The position numbers were made by a program, and so were the translations under genes. A model generated the notes under the pieces. The model ran no database searches, had not been told where the DNA came from, and saw only the letters and a program-made list of their open reading frames with translations. Below, piece after piece: positions 1-7,557 of a stretch of DNA of 38,037 bases (positions are counted from its first letter, which is position 1; every line of letters starts with the position of its first letter). Source of the DNA: Actinomycetota bacterium (GTDB lineage Bacteria > Actinomycetota > Acidimicrobiia > IMCC26256 > PALSA-610). Location of the stretch: positions 1 through 38,037 of the forward strand of contig PLBO01000042.1 of the NCBI GenBank assembly GCA_003134555.1, given 5' to 3'.

Positions 1-1866
1 CGGTGGTGGTGGCGGTGGTGGTGCGCCAACATTGAAGCTCTGTGGGGAGCCGTCCGCGGCGGTGTAGTTGGTCCCAGCCGCAACGTGGGCCGTCAGGGTG
101 CACGTACCCAGCTCGACGTAGGCCACGGTGCCAGAGGAGGACACGCTGCACACCGTCAACGTCGATGAGGTAACCGATGTCGCCCCGTCACCGGTGGTGC
201 TCACGACGGGCATGAAGCTGCCACCGAGGATGGCCTCCCCGGCAGCGGGAACGTTCGTGATCACGGGTGTGGAGGGTAATCCCGGACTCACTCCGAAGGA
301 CTGCTGAACTCGCGGTGCCGCGATGAAGTTGGCGCTACCAGACTGGTTGGCGTCGATCGTGCATGTCCCTACACCGTTGAAGCTCACCATCGAGCCCATC
401 ATCGAACAGACAGAAAATGTCGACGCATCGACGCTCAGGGAAACGGAAAGACCTGAGGAAGCTGCGGCCGAGACGGCATAGCTCGGACCGCGCACTGTCG
501 CGTTCGACGGCGTGGTTGAGGTGAACGCGAGTGTCTGCCCCGATTGGACGACGACCTGATACGCACCGGTGTCGCAGGGGGTGGGTCGTATCGCTCCTCG
601 CTGGTCAGGAGTCGAGCACAGCCACGCGGCCTTGACCACTCCGATAGCGTGGCTTCCCGGTTCCAAGGCGATCGTCTGGGTGAGACCATAGTTGTCGCGG
701 AGTCCCACTGGATCAAGACCAGCAGGAGTCGGTGAAAGATCGTTGTGGCCGGCGGTGAGGCCACAGGTGCCATCGTCGTCAAGGTTGTAGCCATCGGTTG
801 TGTCTGTAATGGCCCCAGAGCAATCTCCGCCTGAAGCGTTATTGGCCACAATGGTGGCCATCGCACTCACCGTTCCTGCAATGTAAATGCCACCGCCACC
901 GGCCACAATCAAGGCGCGATTGCCTGCCACGGTGCTGGCGATGATGGTTAGCGTGCCGTTGTTGTCGATGCCACCGCCGTACTGAGAGCCGTTGCCGGAA
1001 ACGGTACTATCCGCAATGTGGGCGGTGACACCATTGTAAATGCCACCTCCATTCTGACTGGCAGCGTTGTTGGACAAGGTGCTGTCGGTGAGGTTCACAT
1101 TGCTGACGATTCCGTTCTCGCCACCACCATTGAAGATGCCTCCACCGTCAGTGCCAGCGTGGTTCCCCGACAAGGTGCTGTTCGTGACAGTTACTGTGCT
1201 GTCGTAGTTCTCAATGCCTCCGCCATAGTTGCCCGCGCTGTTGGCGGAGAGGGTGCTGTCTGTAACCGTCACCACGCCGTTGTTGCTCGAAATACCGCCA
1301 CCGGAATTGTTGGCAGAGTTTCCCGACAAAGTGCATCCAGTGACGGTGAGCGTTCCGCCGTTGTTGAAGATGGCCCCGCCGTAACCGTCACCGTTCGCGC
1401 TGTTATCGGACAATGTGCTTGCGGTCACTGTCAGCGTGCCCTGATTGTAGATGCCGCCGCCCTGGAGGCCGGTCCCATGTTCGATAGTCAGTCCGGAGAC
1501 ACTTGTGATTACACCTGGTGTCACCTCGAAGACCTCCGCCTTCCCGTTTCCACTCACCGCCAGGTCGTTTGCGGCCGGCCCGTCAAAGGTCAGATTGGTA
1601 GCGATGACGATGGTGCTGGCAAGCGAAATGGGAGAGCCAGGAGGGCAAAAGGCTGAGAACGTGATTGTCTGGCCCGAACCGGCATTCTTCACTACATAGG
1701 GCAGGGAGCCCGAGTCAGACACAGAGCCGCTGCAGTTGGTGACGATGTCGGTGGCAGCTGCGGCGACTTGGATGGGAACAGCGGCGATGGTGATCCCGGC
1801 GACGAGGCTGGCGGCACAGGCGTACTTCAGAACCTTGTGCGTCTGATCCCTAGATTGAGTCCGCAT
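1..1866 (-). CDS. Secreted beta-helix repeat / choice-of-anchor-Q-like surface protein, 3' end outside window
   Basis: I translated the minus strand from an ATG at 1866; the frame stays open for 622 codons to the window edge, so the C-terminus is missing. Residues about 12-38 form a signal peptide (basic start, hydrophobic core, AAAA cleavage region). Residues about 137-330 hold roughly eight repeats of the pattern GGGIYN-x-GTLTVT-x-STLSGNSA, the signature of right-handed parallel beta-helix proteins with Pmp-like repeats. Residues about 345-436 resemble the choice-of-anchor Q region (YNLDDDGTCGL, then CDTGAYQ). Two Ig-like modules follow at about 441-526 and 533-613, each with a Cys pair, then a poly-proline linker runs off the edge. 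The role is probably surface or extracellular adhesion or glycan binding; the repeats do not tell the substrate. A GGGGA stretch lies 5 nt before the start. No anchor is visible because the end is cut. Confidence 0.85.
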   Translation of the reverse strand, partial: MRTQSRDQTHKVLKYACAASLVAGITIAAVPIQVAAAATDIVTNCSGSVSDSGSLPYVVKNAGSGQTITFSAFCPPGSPISLASTIVIATNLTFDGPAANDLAVSGNGKAEVFEVTPGVITSVSGLTIEHGTGLQGGGIYNQGTLTVTASTLSDNSANGDGYGGAIFNNGGTLTVTGCTLSGNSANNSGGGISSNNGVVTVTDSTLSANSAGNYGGGIENYDSTVTVTNSTLSGNHAGTDGGGIFNGGGENGIVSNVNLTDSTLSNNAASQNGGGIYNGVTAHIADSTVSGNGSQYGGGIDNNGTLTIIASTVAGNRALIVAGGGGIYIAGTVSAMATIVANNASGGDCSGAITDTTDGYNLDDDGTCGLTAGHNDLSPTPAGLDPVGLRDNYGLTQTIALEPGSHAIGVVKAAWLCSTPDQRGAIRPTPCDTGAYQVVVQSGQTLAFTSTTPSNATVRGPSYAVSAAASSGLSVSLSVDASTFSVCSMMGSMVSFNGVGTCTIDANQSGSANFIAAPRVQQSFGVSPGLPSTPVITNVPAAGEAILGGSFMPVVSTTGDGATSVTSSTLTVCSVSSSGTVAYVELGTCTLTAHVAAGTNYTAADGSPQSFNVGAPPPPPPP

Positions 1867-1929
1867 CCGATCCCCGATTGAATCTGAAAAGCATTCCAGG
1901 GAGAAAATGACGGCGCTTACCCATCACCC

Positions 1930-1975
1930 CCCAACTGGTCAAGTCTCCCACAAGAATAGGACTTATACAGTTGGG
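1930..1975. promoter_or_regulatory. Nested inverted repeat between the beta-helix gene and the XRE gene
   Basis: CCCAACTG (1930-1937) is the exact inverse complement of CAGTTGGG (1968-1975). Inside it AAGTC (1941-1945) pairs with GACTT (1960-1964), with equal 3-nt offsets on both sides. The result is one symmetrical 46-bp dyad. It lies in the 160-bp gap upstream of both divergent genes, so it may be an operator for the XRE repressor or a cruciform or hairpin. No T-run follows, so a terminator is less likely. Confidence 0.5.
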
Positions 1976-2026
1976 ATGCAGATTCTCTGGTCATGAAGGC
2001 TTGGGACGGATGGTGTTGGGGTCAAG

Positions 2027-2266
2027 ATGCCTCAGCCACTATCACCCACAACAGCCGAGTTCGGACGCCGCGTTCGGTCTCGCAGAGAGAAATTGAAACT
2101 GAGCCAAGAAGCCTTCGCCCGAGAAGCCGGTGTTCACTGGACTTTCGTAGGCCAGGTCGAACGAGGGATGAGGAACCTTTCCCTACACAACATCTGCAAG
2201 CTAGCCGTAGGACTCGGGGTCGACCCTGCGTTTTTGGTCAAAGGACTCAAGCCACCGCCAAGGTAG
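2027..2266 (+). CDS. XRE/Cro-type helix-turn-helix regulator, 79 aa
   Basis: A small single-domain protein. Residues about 11-65 match the HTH_3/Cro-CI fold: FGRRVRSRREKLKLSQEAFA, then the recognition segment AREAGVHWTFVGQVERGMRN and a LGVDPAFL tail. It is probably a cytoplasmic repressor of the surrounding accessory genes. A GGGG stretch lies about 6-9 nt before the ATG. It is convergent with the excisionase-like gene, whose stop is 9 bp away. A nested dyad at 1930-1975 lies about 50 bp upstream and could be its operator (inference). A longer frame on the same strand (1993-2499) is a shadow. Confidence 0.8.
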   Translation: MPQPLSPTTAEFGRRVRSRREKLKLSQEAFAREAGVHWTFVGQVERGMRNLSLHNICKLAVGLGVDPAFLVKGLKPPPR

Positions 2267-2275
2267 AGCTACGAC

Positions 2276-2491
2276 TCAAAGTCGCCCAGTTTGCTTCGCC
2301 CACGCCTCGATGTCGCGCCAGTTCCAAGCTGGTTGACCGCTCACCGCCCATTTTGGCTCAGGAAGCAGTCCGCGATGTCGCCACATTCCCGCTGTTTGCC
2401 GTTGGACCCCGAGCCGGGCGGCGATCTCCGCCAGACCTACTGGTTCGCATCCTGCCCTCTGTAGTGCAGCGATTGACAGCTCATCCGGCAC
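2276..2491 (-). CDS. Excisionase/AlpA-like helix-turn-helix protein, 71 aa
   Basis: The protein starts at GTG 2491. Residues about 18-65 carry a MerR/excisionase-type winged helix: VGLAEIAARLGVQRQTAGMW, then a RGLLPEP wing and an aromatic WNWRDIEAWAKQTGR end. Such small proteins bind DNA as excisionases or as regulators of integrated elements. It faces the XRE gene tail-to-tail and is divergent from the nuclease gene, with a shared 90-bp control region. An ATG four bases upstream is out of frame. Its closeness to recombination genes favours a mobile-element role, but plain regulation is equally possible. Confidence 0.65.
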   Translation of the reverse strand: MPDELSIAALQRAGCEPVGLAEIAARLGVQRQTAGMWRHRGLLPEPKWAVSGQPAWNWRDIEAWAKQTGRL

Positions 2492-2502
2492 TCATGTAGC
2501 CT
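2473..2502 (+). promoter_or_regulatory. Candidate promoter for the Cas4-like nuclease gene, with a 10-bp direct repeat
   Basis: TTGACA at 2473-2478 is followed after 18 nt by TAGCCT at 2497-2502. The predicted start, near 2509, is about 70 nt ahead of the nuclease ATG. The decamer CGATTGACAG occurs twice, at 2470-2479 and 2505-2514; the second copy covers the predicted start, as an operator would. The promoter overlaps the first codons of the divergent HTH gene. Confidence 0.4.
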
Positions 2503-2580
2503 ACCGATTGACAGTGACAATGGCCCGGGCGGTGCGCTAACACCCCCGGGCCCGGCCAGCACCTACTTGGAGGTACTGAC

Positions 2581-3333
2581 ATGACCAAGGCTAGTGAAAC
2601 GCGCCTGGGTGGGCCTGGTCGCGATCGAGCTCGCAGGATGATCCATCCCATATTTTGCGGGGAGGTCCTCGTCCCTTGGGCACTGAGTCCGACCGATCTC
2701 ACGTTCCTTTGGGACGACTGCCCACGCTGCTTCTATAACAAGATCGTCCTTAAACAGCCCCGGCCCCGGGGACCCTTCCCCGTGGTGTTCAACCAGATTG
2801 ACCGGGCGATGAAGGACTGCTATTTGGGCGAGCGGGCCGATGCGCTCGTTCCAGGCATGCCACCGGGCGTGTTCGTGGGGCGGGATCAGTGGGTGAGGTC
2901 GGCAGCGATCGTCCCCATGGGAGCGAACTCGGCATGCCTAATCAGGGGTCGGGTGGACGTGCTCGTTGACTGCGACGACGGGACGACGGCGGTCATCGAC
3001 ATGAAGACCGCCGAGCCCGGCGCCGCCAACGTGGAGAAGTACTCCCGCCAGCTCCATGCCTACGCCCTAGCTTTGGAGAACCCGGCCTCCGGGCCGGCAA
3101 CGACGGTGAGTGAACTCGGCTTGCTGAGCTTCGTGCCCGCCTCCTTCGTCGGAACCGATGAGAAAGCCGCCTTGTGCGGGGACCTGCGGTGGCTCGAAGT
3201 TGAACGTGACGACGAGGCGTTCCTGTGCTTCCTCACCGAAGTGGTTTCAGTCTTGGAGCAGCCCGAGCCACCACCTGCCTCGCCGGAGTGTTGCTGGTGC
3301 GCTTGGCATGGCGACATCCGTGTCCTCGCCTGA
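2581..3333 (+). CDS. Cas4/RecB-like PD-(D/E)XK nuclease with probable Fe-S cluster
   Basis: 250 aa, preceded by a clear ribosome binding site (GGAGG, 7 nt before ATG). It has the layout of Cas4/RecB-family nucleases. SPTDLTFLWDDCPRCFY gives two Cys (47, 50). GRVDVLVD supplies the motif II Asp (126). VIDMKT supplies Asp140 and Lys142 of the D/E-x-K motif. RQLHAY gives the Q-x-x-x-Y motif (157-161). A Cys cluster near the end (237, 238, 240) would complete a four-Cys iron-sulfur site. All catalytic positions are present, so an active DNA nuclease is likely. No cas1/cas2 or repeats are nearby, so it is not CRISPR adaptation. The gene lies upstream of the recombinase-like and transposase genes on the same strand. 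Its role there (end processing or defence) is unknown. Confidence 0.8.
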   Translation: MTKASETRLGGPGRDRARRMIHPIFCGEVLVPWALSPTDLTFLWDDCPRCFYNKIVLKQPRPRGPFPVVFNQIDRAMKDCYLGERADALVPGMPPGVFVGRDQWVRSAAIVPMGANSACLIRGRVDVLVDCDDGTTAVIDMKTAEPGAANVEKYSRQLHAYALALENPASGPATTVSELGLLSFVPASFVGTDEKAALCGDLRWLEVERDDEAFLCFLTEVVSVLEQPEPPPASPECCWCAWHGDIRVLA

Positions 3334-3337
3334 TATC

Positions 3338-3360
3338 GCTCCCTGGCTCGTACAGGGAGC
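3338..3360 (+). terminator. Perfect 8-bp hairpin directly after the nuclease stop codon
   Basis: GCTCCCTG (3338-3345) and CAGGGAGC (3353-3360) pair perfectly around a 7-nt loop, starting 5 nt after the nuclease stop. No T-run follows, so it could be a GC-rich factor-independent terminator, an mRNA-stabilising structure or an element-specific site. The 210-bp gap it sits in (3334-3543) has weaker coding bias than its neighbours and separates nuclease from recombinase-like gene. An open frame from ATG 3308 crosses the gap but turns Arg/Ser-rich after about 80 codons. Confidence 0.4.
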
Positions 3361-3543
3361 CAATGAGCTCTCCAAAAGTGCCGAATCGCTCCTCCCTGGC
3401 GAACCCAATTGGAGAAATCTCAGAGCCTTGCGGGATAAGTCCTATTCAGAGGGCAGAAAATTCCTCTACCTAGTCCCCCCCTCTGAATGGATCTTCGGCC
3501 AACCTCGATGTAGAGGGTCATTTTTCGAGGCTGAGGACGTCCG

Positions 3544-4668
3544 ATGGGACGAAGCGGGAACGAGGAGACGAGGTCGGACGAGGAGCCAGACGCATCGCAT
3601 CTACCGAGCTTTCTCGCCGAGTCGTTGTCAAACGCAAGGCTCTCGGCCGCAGGTCTGGAGTCGACGTCACTGCCCCCGGTTCCCCATGTTGGTGACCGAT
3701 CCTTCCTCGACGACCGCAGTGCCCGATGGTTCTTCGCCGGTGAGCCAGTTCGCCCGGAGGATTCGGTGAGCGACGCCATCGCCCGTTTCACCCCAGCCAA
3801 AGTATCCGCCGCACAGTGGAGTCGGATCGGGCCCGTCGTCCGGTCCTCGGTCGAAAAGGCCGAACCCACCTGCGTCTACGGGGCTCGAGCACTTTTGACG
3901 ACAGTGACACAGCTGGCCCTGTGGGCGGACACCCTGGGCCAGCCGATCGAGCCAAGTGAGCTCTTTATGCCAGACGTTCTCGACCGCTTCGCCCAGGAGG
4001 GGTGTTCGCATCTCGCCCCCGGCACGAGGCTCAACTACCGACGGCATCTGCGAGCCGTCGGGGCGGCCGTCCTCGGCCCCGAGCACTATCCTCCTCGCCC
4101 CCTCCCACTCTACCGCCCCGATCCTCTGCGGCCCTACACAGCCAGGGAGGTCACCGCCCTCACGGCTTGGTGTCGAGGTCTTCCCACGGACCGGTTCCGG
4201 GACAACGCCTCGGGCGTTGTAGCCCTCGGTTTCGGAGCAGGCCTCACCAGCCAGGAGATGTGCCGGTTGGTGGGCACCGATGTCGCCGTGGACTGTGACG
4301 CGGTCGTGGTCAACCTGATCGGACGCACGGCACGTTCGGTGCCGGTCATAGACCGCTGGGCCGAGGCGGTTCACGCTCGCTCCCTCGAGGTGGGCTCCCG
4401 ACCATTTCTGTTCCCCGAGCGCACGAAGGTCAGTCGCCACCAGTTGCCCAATTTCTTGGAGCGTTGCCCTTCGGGCGACGCCCCGGAGTTGAACACGCTT
4501 CGTCTGCGCATCAGCTGGATGGTTTCCCACCTCTCGGCGGGCACGCACCTCTCGGTCATCGCCGAGGCCGCCGGAGTGGCCGCCGCCCAGGTCGCGAAGT
4601 ACCTGCCCTTCGCCGAGCGTCTGGACTCCGACGAGGCCCGCCGTCAGCTTCGCCAGGCTCGGCAGTGA
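3544..4668 (+). CDS. Degenerate tyrosine-recombinase-fold protein (integrase-like, catalytic residues mostly lost)
   Basis: 374 aa; start ATG 3544 is supported by GAGGA about 8 nt upstream. Residues about 105-215 look like the SAM-like core-binding domain of tyrosine recombinases, and 220-358 like the catalytic domain. Aligned by eye to XerC, GLRxSEL reads GLTSQEM (Arg I replaced by Thr235). The beta-hairpin Lys is Arg261. The HxxR box reads LRLR (His replaced by Leu319, Arg322 kept). The LGH box reads AGV (His replaced by Val345). The Tyr is kept at Tyr353. With only Arg322 and Tyr353 left, strand exchange is doubtful and a DNA-binding role is more likely (inference). Its stop overlaps the start of the transposase gene in a GTGA junction, implying coupled translation and joint function. 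An alternative start is GTG 3766. Confidence 0.7.
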   Translation: MGRSGNEETRSDEEPDASHLPSFLAESLSNARLSAAGLESTSLPPVPHVGDRSFLDDRSARWFFAGEPVRPEDSVSDAIARFTPAKVSAAQWSRIGPVVRSSVEKAEPTCVYGARALLTTVTQLALWADTLGQPIEPSELFMPDVLDRFAQEGCSHLAPGTRLNYRRHLRAVGAAVLGPEHYPPRPLPLYRPDPLRPYTAREVTALTAWCRGLPTDRFRDNASGVVALGFGAGLTSQEMCRLVGTDVAVDCDAVVVNLIGRTARSVPVIDRWAEAVHARSLEVGSRPFLFPERTKVSRHQLPNFLERCPSGDAPELNTLRLRISWMVSHLSAGTHLSVIAEAAGVAAAQVAKYLPFAERLDSDEARRQLRQARQ

Positions 4669-6461
4669 GGCAGTTCCCGCTTCCCTTGATTTTTAATGAG
4701 CCCGAGGTTCCGGTCGACGCGCCATCGCCTCGCGGACTGGTGATACCCGACGCCATGGTGCAAAAGGCGGTCCAGCTCGTCGATCTCATGAAGGTGCTCG
4801 AACGCGTTGATGCGTGGCGGAACGAAGATAGGAGGGGTCCCGGTGGCCGGCCCGAGACGTTTCCTATGCGAGCAGTGCTCGTAGCCATGGTGCTGTGCGT
4901 CACGACCGGCGAGCCGCTGCTTGTCACCCGCATGCGCGATGTCCTGTTTCTCCAGATCAGCTCGACCATGCGCGTGTCTCTCGGCGTGCCGGATCCCCCC
5001 GGCCCGCTCGACCGCCGGGGCCGGGAGGCCTGTTACCGCAATGTCCGCACCCGGATTCATACTCTTCTCGACCTGGTGGACCCTTCGGTTCTGCCGAAGA
5101 ACCGACGACTGGACGCCGACGCATTTCACATTGCGGTCGCCTTGCGCCGCTCGATTCGTTCCGAAGCGGATTGCGCAATGCGTGGCGATCGCCTTGTGTG
5201 GCTCATCAACCAGATCCTTGAAGCGAGCTTCCGTATGCTCCCCCGATCCTTTCGCCGCAAATGGAAGGGATCGGTGGCCGTTGACGCCACCGTGGTGAAG
5301 GCCTTCGCCCGCGAAGAGATCCGGGTGGAGGGGAAGGAGAAGGCCTCGAAGCGTGCCGTTCTCATATATTCGGCGGATCCGGACGCGGCGTGGTACCACC
5401 GCGAGCCAGATCGCCGTAACCTCGACGCCTCCCCGAAGAAGGACTCCGTTTGGGGCTACGAACTGAGCATCGTCGTCACGGGCACCGACGATCCTGAATC
5501 GCTGGCGGCTGTTCCTAGTCTCGCCATCGGCATGGCCCCCCTGCATCGTCCGGGTACCGACCCGGGACCGAATGCCATCGTGGCGCTCACCAGTGTCCAC
5601 GCCCGGGGTCACCCTAGGGGGTGGCTGGCGGGGGACATGGCCTACACGGGCGCCAAGGCGGACAACTTCCAGCTGCCGGCCCTCGCCCTCGATTACCGGG
5701 TGGTGCTCGACTATAGGAAGGATCAGCTGGGTGTGCAGGACTCCTTCGGTGGTCTGGTGCTGATCGAAGGGGCCTGGTACTGCCCGTCGACCCCCGACGT
5801 GCTCATCAACGCCACGCGCGACTATCGCAAGCGCCTCATCGACGAAGCAACCTATGACAGGCTCCTCCAGGAGCGCTGGCTCTATCTCGCCGGGGCCAGG
5901 GCCGGGGTCGACGACGAGGGGCACCAGCGGGTGTCGTGTCCAGCGGCCCCCTACGCCACGGCGCGCTGCGACCTCAAGCCGGCCTCGCTCACCCTCAAAT
6001 CGACGCAAGGGAAGCTCCGCATTCCGGTCCGTTCCGACGTGCGGGCAAACCCACCTCGGGTGTGCACCCAGCAGAGCCTGACGATCCCGCCTGAGGCGGG
6101 AGCTAAGTTCCGCCAGGAACTCCTGTTCGGCTCGCCCAAGTGGCACGCCGTCTACCACACCCTGCGCAATTCGATCGAAGGCTTCAATGGCTATGTGAAG
6201 GACGGGGCCCATGACGCTCTCGGCGAAGCCCAGCGTCGGCGCCTGAGGGGAGTCACGGCCCAAAGCGTCTTGGTCGCATTCCTCCTCTTCGGCGCCAATC
6301 TGCGCAAGATCAGCGCATTCCTCGCCGAGGAGGATGCCGTGGCCGTTGGGGCGGTGCGCCGTCTTCCTCGTCGTCGCCGGACCCGGTCGATCGAGGCGTG
6401 GAAGCCCGAGTCGCCAGGCACTGGGACGAACTCCGGGCCTGATCCTCCACGCACCGGCTAA
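4665..6461 (+). CDS. DDE transposase (IS4/IS1182-like catalytic core), 598 aa
   Basis: I place the start at GTG 4665, which overlaps the upstream stop codon (GTGA). An earlier frame start lies inside the integrase-like gene and reads as shadow. The acidic triad of an RNase-H-fold transposase can be proposed at Asp207 (KGSVAVDAT), Asp324 (LAGDMAYTGAK) and Glu505 (RNSIEGFNGYVKD). The last is followed by a basic helix and Arg-rich tail (RRLPRRRRTR). The N-terminal about 140 residues resemble the helical DNA-binding part of IS1182-type enzymes. The roughly 180 residues between the second Asp and Glu are longer than in minimal DDE enzymes and include Cys425, Cys435 and Cys467. No terminal inverted repeats or target duplications were found. 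Coupling to a recombinase-like gene is unusual for a simple insertion sequence. Confidence 0.75.
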   Translation: MRQFPLPLIFNEPEVPVDAPSPRGLVIPDAMVQKAVQLVDLMKVLERVDAWRNEDRRGPGGRPETFPMRAVLVAMVLCVTTGEPLLVTRMRDVLFLQISSTMRVSLGVPDPPGPLDRRGREACYRNVRTRIHTLLDLVDPSVLPKNRRLDADAFHIAVALRRSIRSEADCAMRGDRLVWLINQILEASFRMLPRSFRRKWKGSVAVDATVVKAFAREEIRVEGKEKASKRAVLIYSADPDAAWYHREPDRRNLDASPKKDSVWGYELSIVVTGTDDPESLAAVPSLAIGMAPLHRPGTDPGPNAIVALTSVHARGHPRGWLAGDMAYTGAKADNFQLPALALDYRVVLDYRKDQLGVQDSFGGLVLIEGAWYCPSTPDVLINATRDYRKRLIDEATYDRLLQERWLYLAGARAGVDDEGHQRVSCPAAPYATARCDLKPASLTLKSTQGKLRIPVRSDVRANPPRVCTQQSLTIPPEAGAKFRQELLFGSPKWHAVYHTLRNSIEGFNGYVKDGAHDALGEAQRRRLRGVTAQSVLVAFLLFGANLRKISAFLAEEDAVAVGAVRRLPRRRRTRSIEAWKPESPGTGTNSGPDPPRTG

Positions 6462-6678
6462 ACCGCCGCGATACCGTCACTCCGGAGCCATCCGGGGCTT
6501 TGTCGCGTCCGGGGCCAGGCTTGGATTGTCATTTGCTGGCAACGCCGGGCGCCAGACAGGACTGTGGGAGGAGCTTGAGGTGCCGACGACAGCGCCGGCT
6601 ACCTCCTCGAACCTTCGAGAAGACCTGTTCAGGGGGTTTTGTCGTCGCGATGGGCCGAGTTTTGTCGGAAGCCCGGGG

Positions 6679-6762
<84 letters not shown>

Positions 6763-6875
6763 GAGTGATCGTCGGTAAGGGTATCCGATCCGCACGCCAT
6801 CCCGAATCCGCAGGTCAGCCGCTTTGAATCCTCCGAACCGACCCGGGTGAACGGCCGTCCGCCGGTCACCGTGGG

Positions 6876-6881
6876 TAAGGT
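6876..6881 (+). promoter_or_regulatory. Candidate -10 box for the fhaA operon
   Basis: TAAGGT lies 11 nt before the fhaA ATG, placing transcription start at or just before the start codon. An AGGTGAG segment overlaps it, so a very short leader with a weak ribosome site is also possible. No convincing -35 is seen. Confidence 0.3.
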
Positions 6882-6892
6882 GAGCACCAACC

Positions 6893-7552
6893 ATGGGACT
6901 TCAGCAGTTCGAGCAGCGGCTCGAGCGACTGGTCGAAGGTGTCTTCGCCAAAGCATTCCGGAGCGGGCTCGAGCCCGTGGAGATCGGCCGGAGGTTGGCC
7001 CGCGAGATCGACCTGCACCGCACGATCGCCACCCGGGGCGTGATCGTGCCCAACGCGTTCACCGTGGCCGTCTCGGCGACCGACCGTGAGCGGTTCGCAT
7101 CCTTCGAGGGCGAACTGGTCCGAGAGTTGACCGGCTACGCGGCCGAGCACGCCCGGGACGAGGGCTACCACTTCCTCGGCCCGCTGACCGTCGAGTTTGC
7201 CACCGACGCGAACCTCCGGACCGGCACTTTCCTCGTCGCCAGCGAGGTGCGCCCCTCCCCCGCGGGCGCGCTCACGGGTGCGTTGGTCCTGCCCGATGGT
7301 TCCCGCGTCGACGTCGGCGGGCAGCCGGTCGTGATCGGCCGCCTACCGGACTGCCAGATCACGGTGGCGGATCCTAACGTGAGCCGCCGCCACGCCGAGG
7401 TCCGCGTCGAGGACGGCCGGCCGGTCGTCGTCGATCTCGGTTCGACGAATGGCACCAAGGTCAACGGCGCGCCTATCAGCACCCACCACCTCGACGACGG
7501 CGACACGATCACCGTCGGCCTGACGTCGATCCGGTACGAGGCCGCCGGCTAA
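6893..7552 (+). CDS. fhaA: FhaA: DUF3662 plus FHA domain protein
   Basis: 219 aa. The N-terminal 110 residues match the DUF3662/FhaA domain (LQQFEQRLERLVEGVFAKAF, then EIGRRLAREID). A short linker leads to a C-terminal forkhead-associated domain (about 143-215) with the phosphothreonine-binding signature GR-x5-I-x6-SRRHAEV and DLGSTNGTKVNG. In mycobacteria FhaA binds phosphorylated partners of PknB, such as the pseudokinase domain of MviN/MurJ, and tunes peptidoglycan precursor export. Here it is the first gene of a tight operon with fhaB 5 bp downstream. The linker is short, making the protein much smaller than the mycobacterial form, which has a long disordered middle. Confidence 0.93.
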   Translation: MGLQQFEQRLERLVEGVFAKAFRSGLEPVEIGRRLAREIDLHRTIATRGVIVPNAFTVAVSATDRERFASFEGELVRELTGYAAEHARDEGYHFLGPLTVEFATDANLRTGTFLVASEVRPSPAGALTGALVLPDGSRVDVGGQPVVIGRLPDCQITVADPNVSRRHAEVRVEDGRPVVVDLGSTNGTKVNGAPISTHHLDDGDTITVGLTSIRYEAAG

Positions 7553-7557
7553 CGCTC

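Larger units (their letters stand above)
2027..6678. mobile_element. Putative integrated element at the 3' end of tRNA-Leu
   Basis: XRE regulator, excisionase-like protein, nuclease, recombinase-fold protein and DDE transposase lie together and stop at the 3' end of tRNA-Leu(CAG), a classic integration side. Base composition of the gaps is lower in G+C than in the conserved block on the other side. The left limit is uncertain and may include the beta-helix gene or lie outside the window. I found no second copy of the tRNA 3' end as attL. The 217 nt between transposase and tRNA (6462-6678) show no gene. Confidence 0.35.

Noticed and set aside
435-1699. Several open frames on both strands (for example 1018-1656 plus)
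   Set aside because: They are shadows of the repeat-rich beta-helix gene, which reads without a stop on the minus strand with a signal peptide and clear domains.
1921-1950. Partial likeness of the minus strand (GGGAGACTTGA) to the tRNA-Leu T-arm region, as left attachment site
   Set aside because: Only about 10 bases agree and the acceptor stem does not continue.
2581-3333. CRISPR-Cas adaptation gene cas4
   Set aside because: No cas1, cas2, effector genes or repeat-spacer array occur anywhere in the window.
3460-3485. AGTCCCCCCCTC resembles the tRNA-Leu 3' end (AGTCCCCCCTC) and could be an att site
   Set aside because: It is in the opposite orientation to the tRNA copy, has an extra C and is mostly a C-run, so chance is the better explanation.
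3308-3769. Possible 153-aa gene overlapping the nuclease end
   Set aside because: After about 80 codons the product becomes Arg/Ser-rich shadow sequence of the recombinase-like gene, which has its own ribosome site at 3544. It is kept only as a finding on the gap.
4464-4664. Longer N-terminus for the transposase
   Set aside because: This stretch lies inside the recombinase-like gene and reads as shadow; the GTG at 4665 in a GTGA overlap gives a sensible start.
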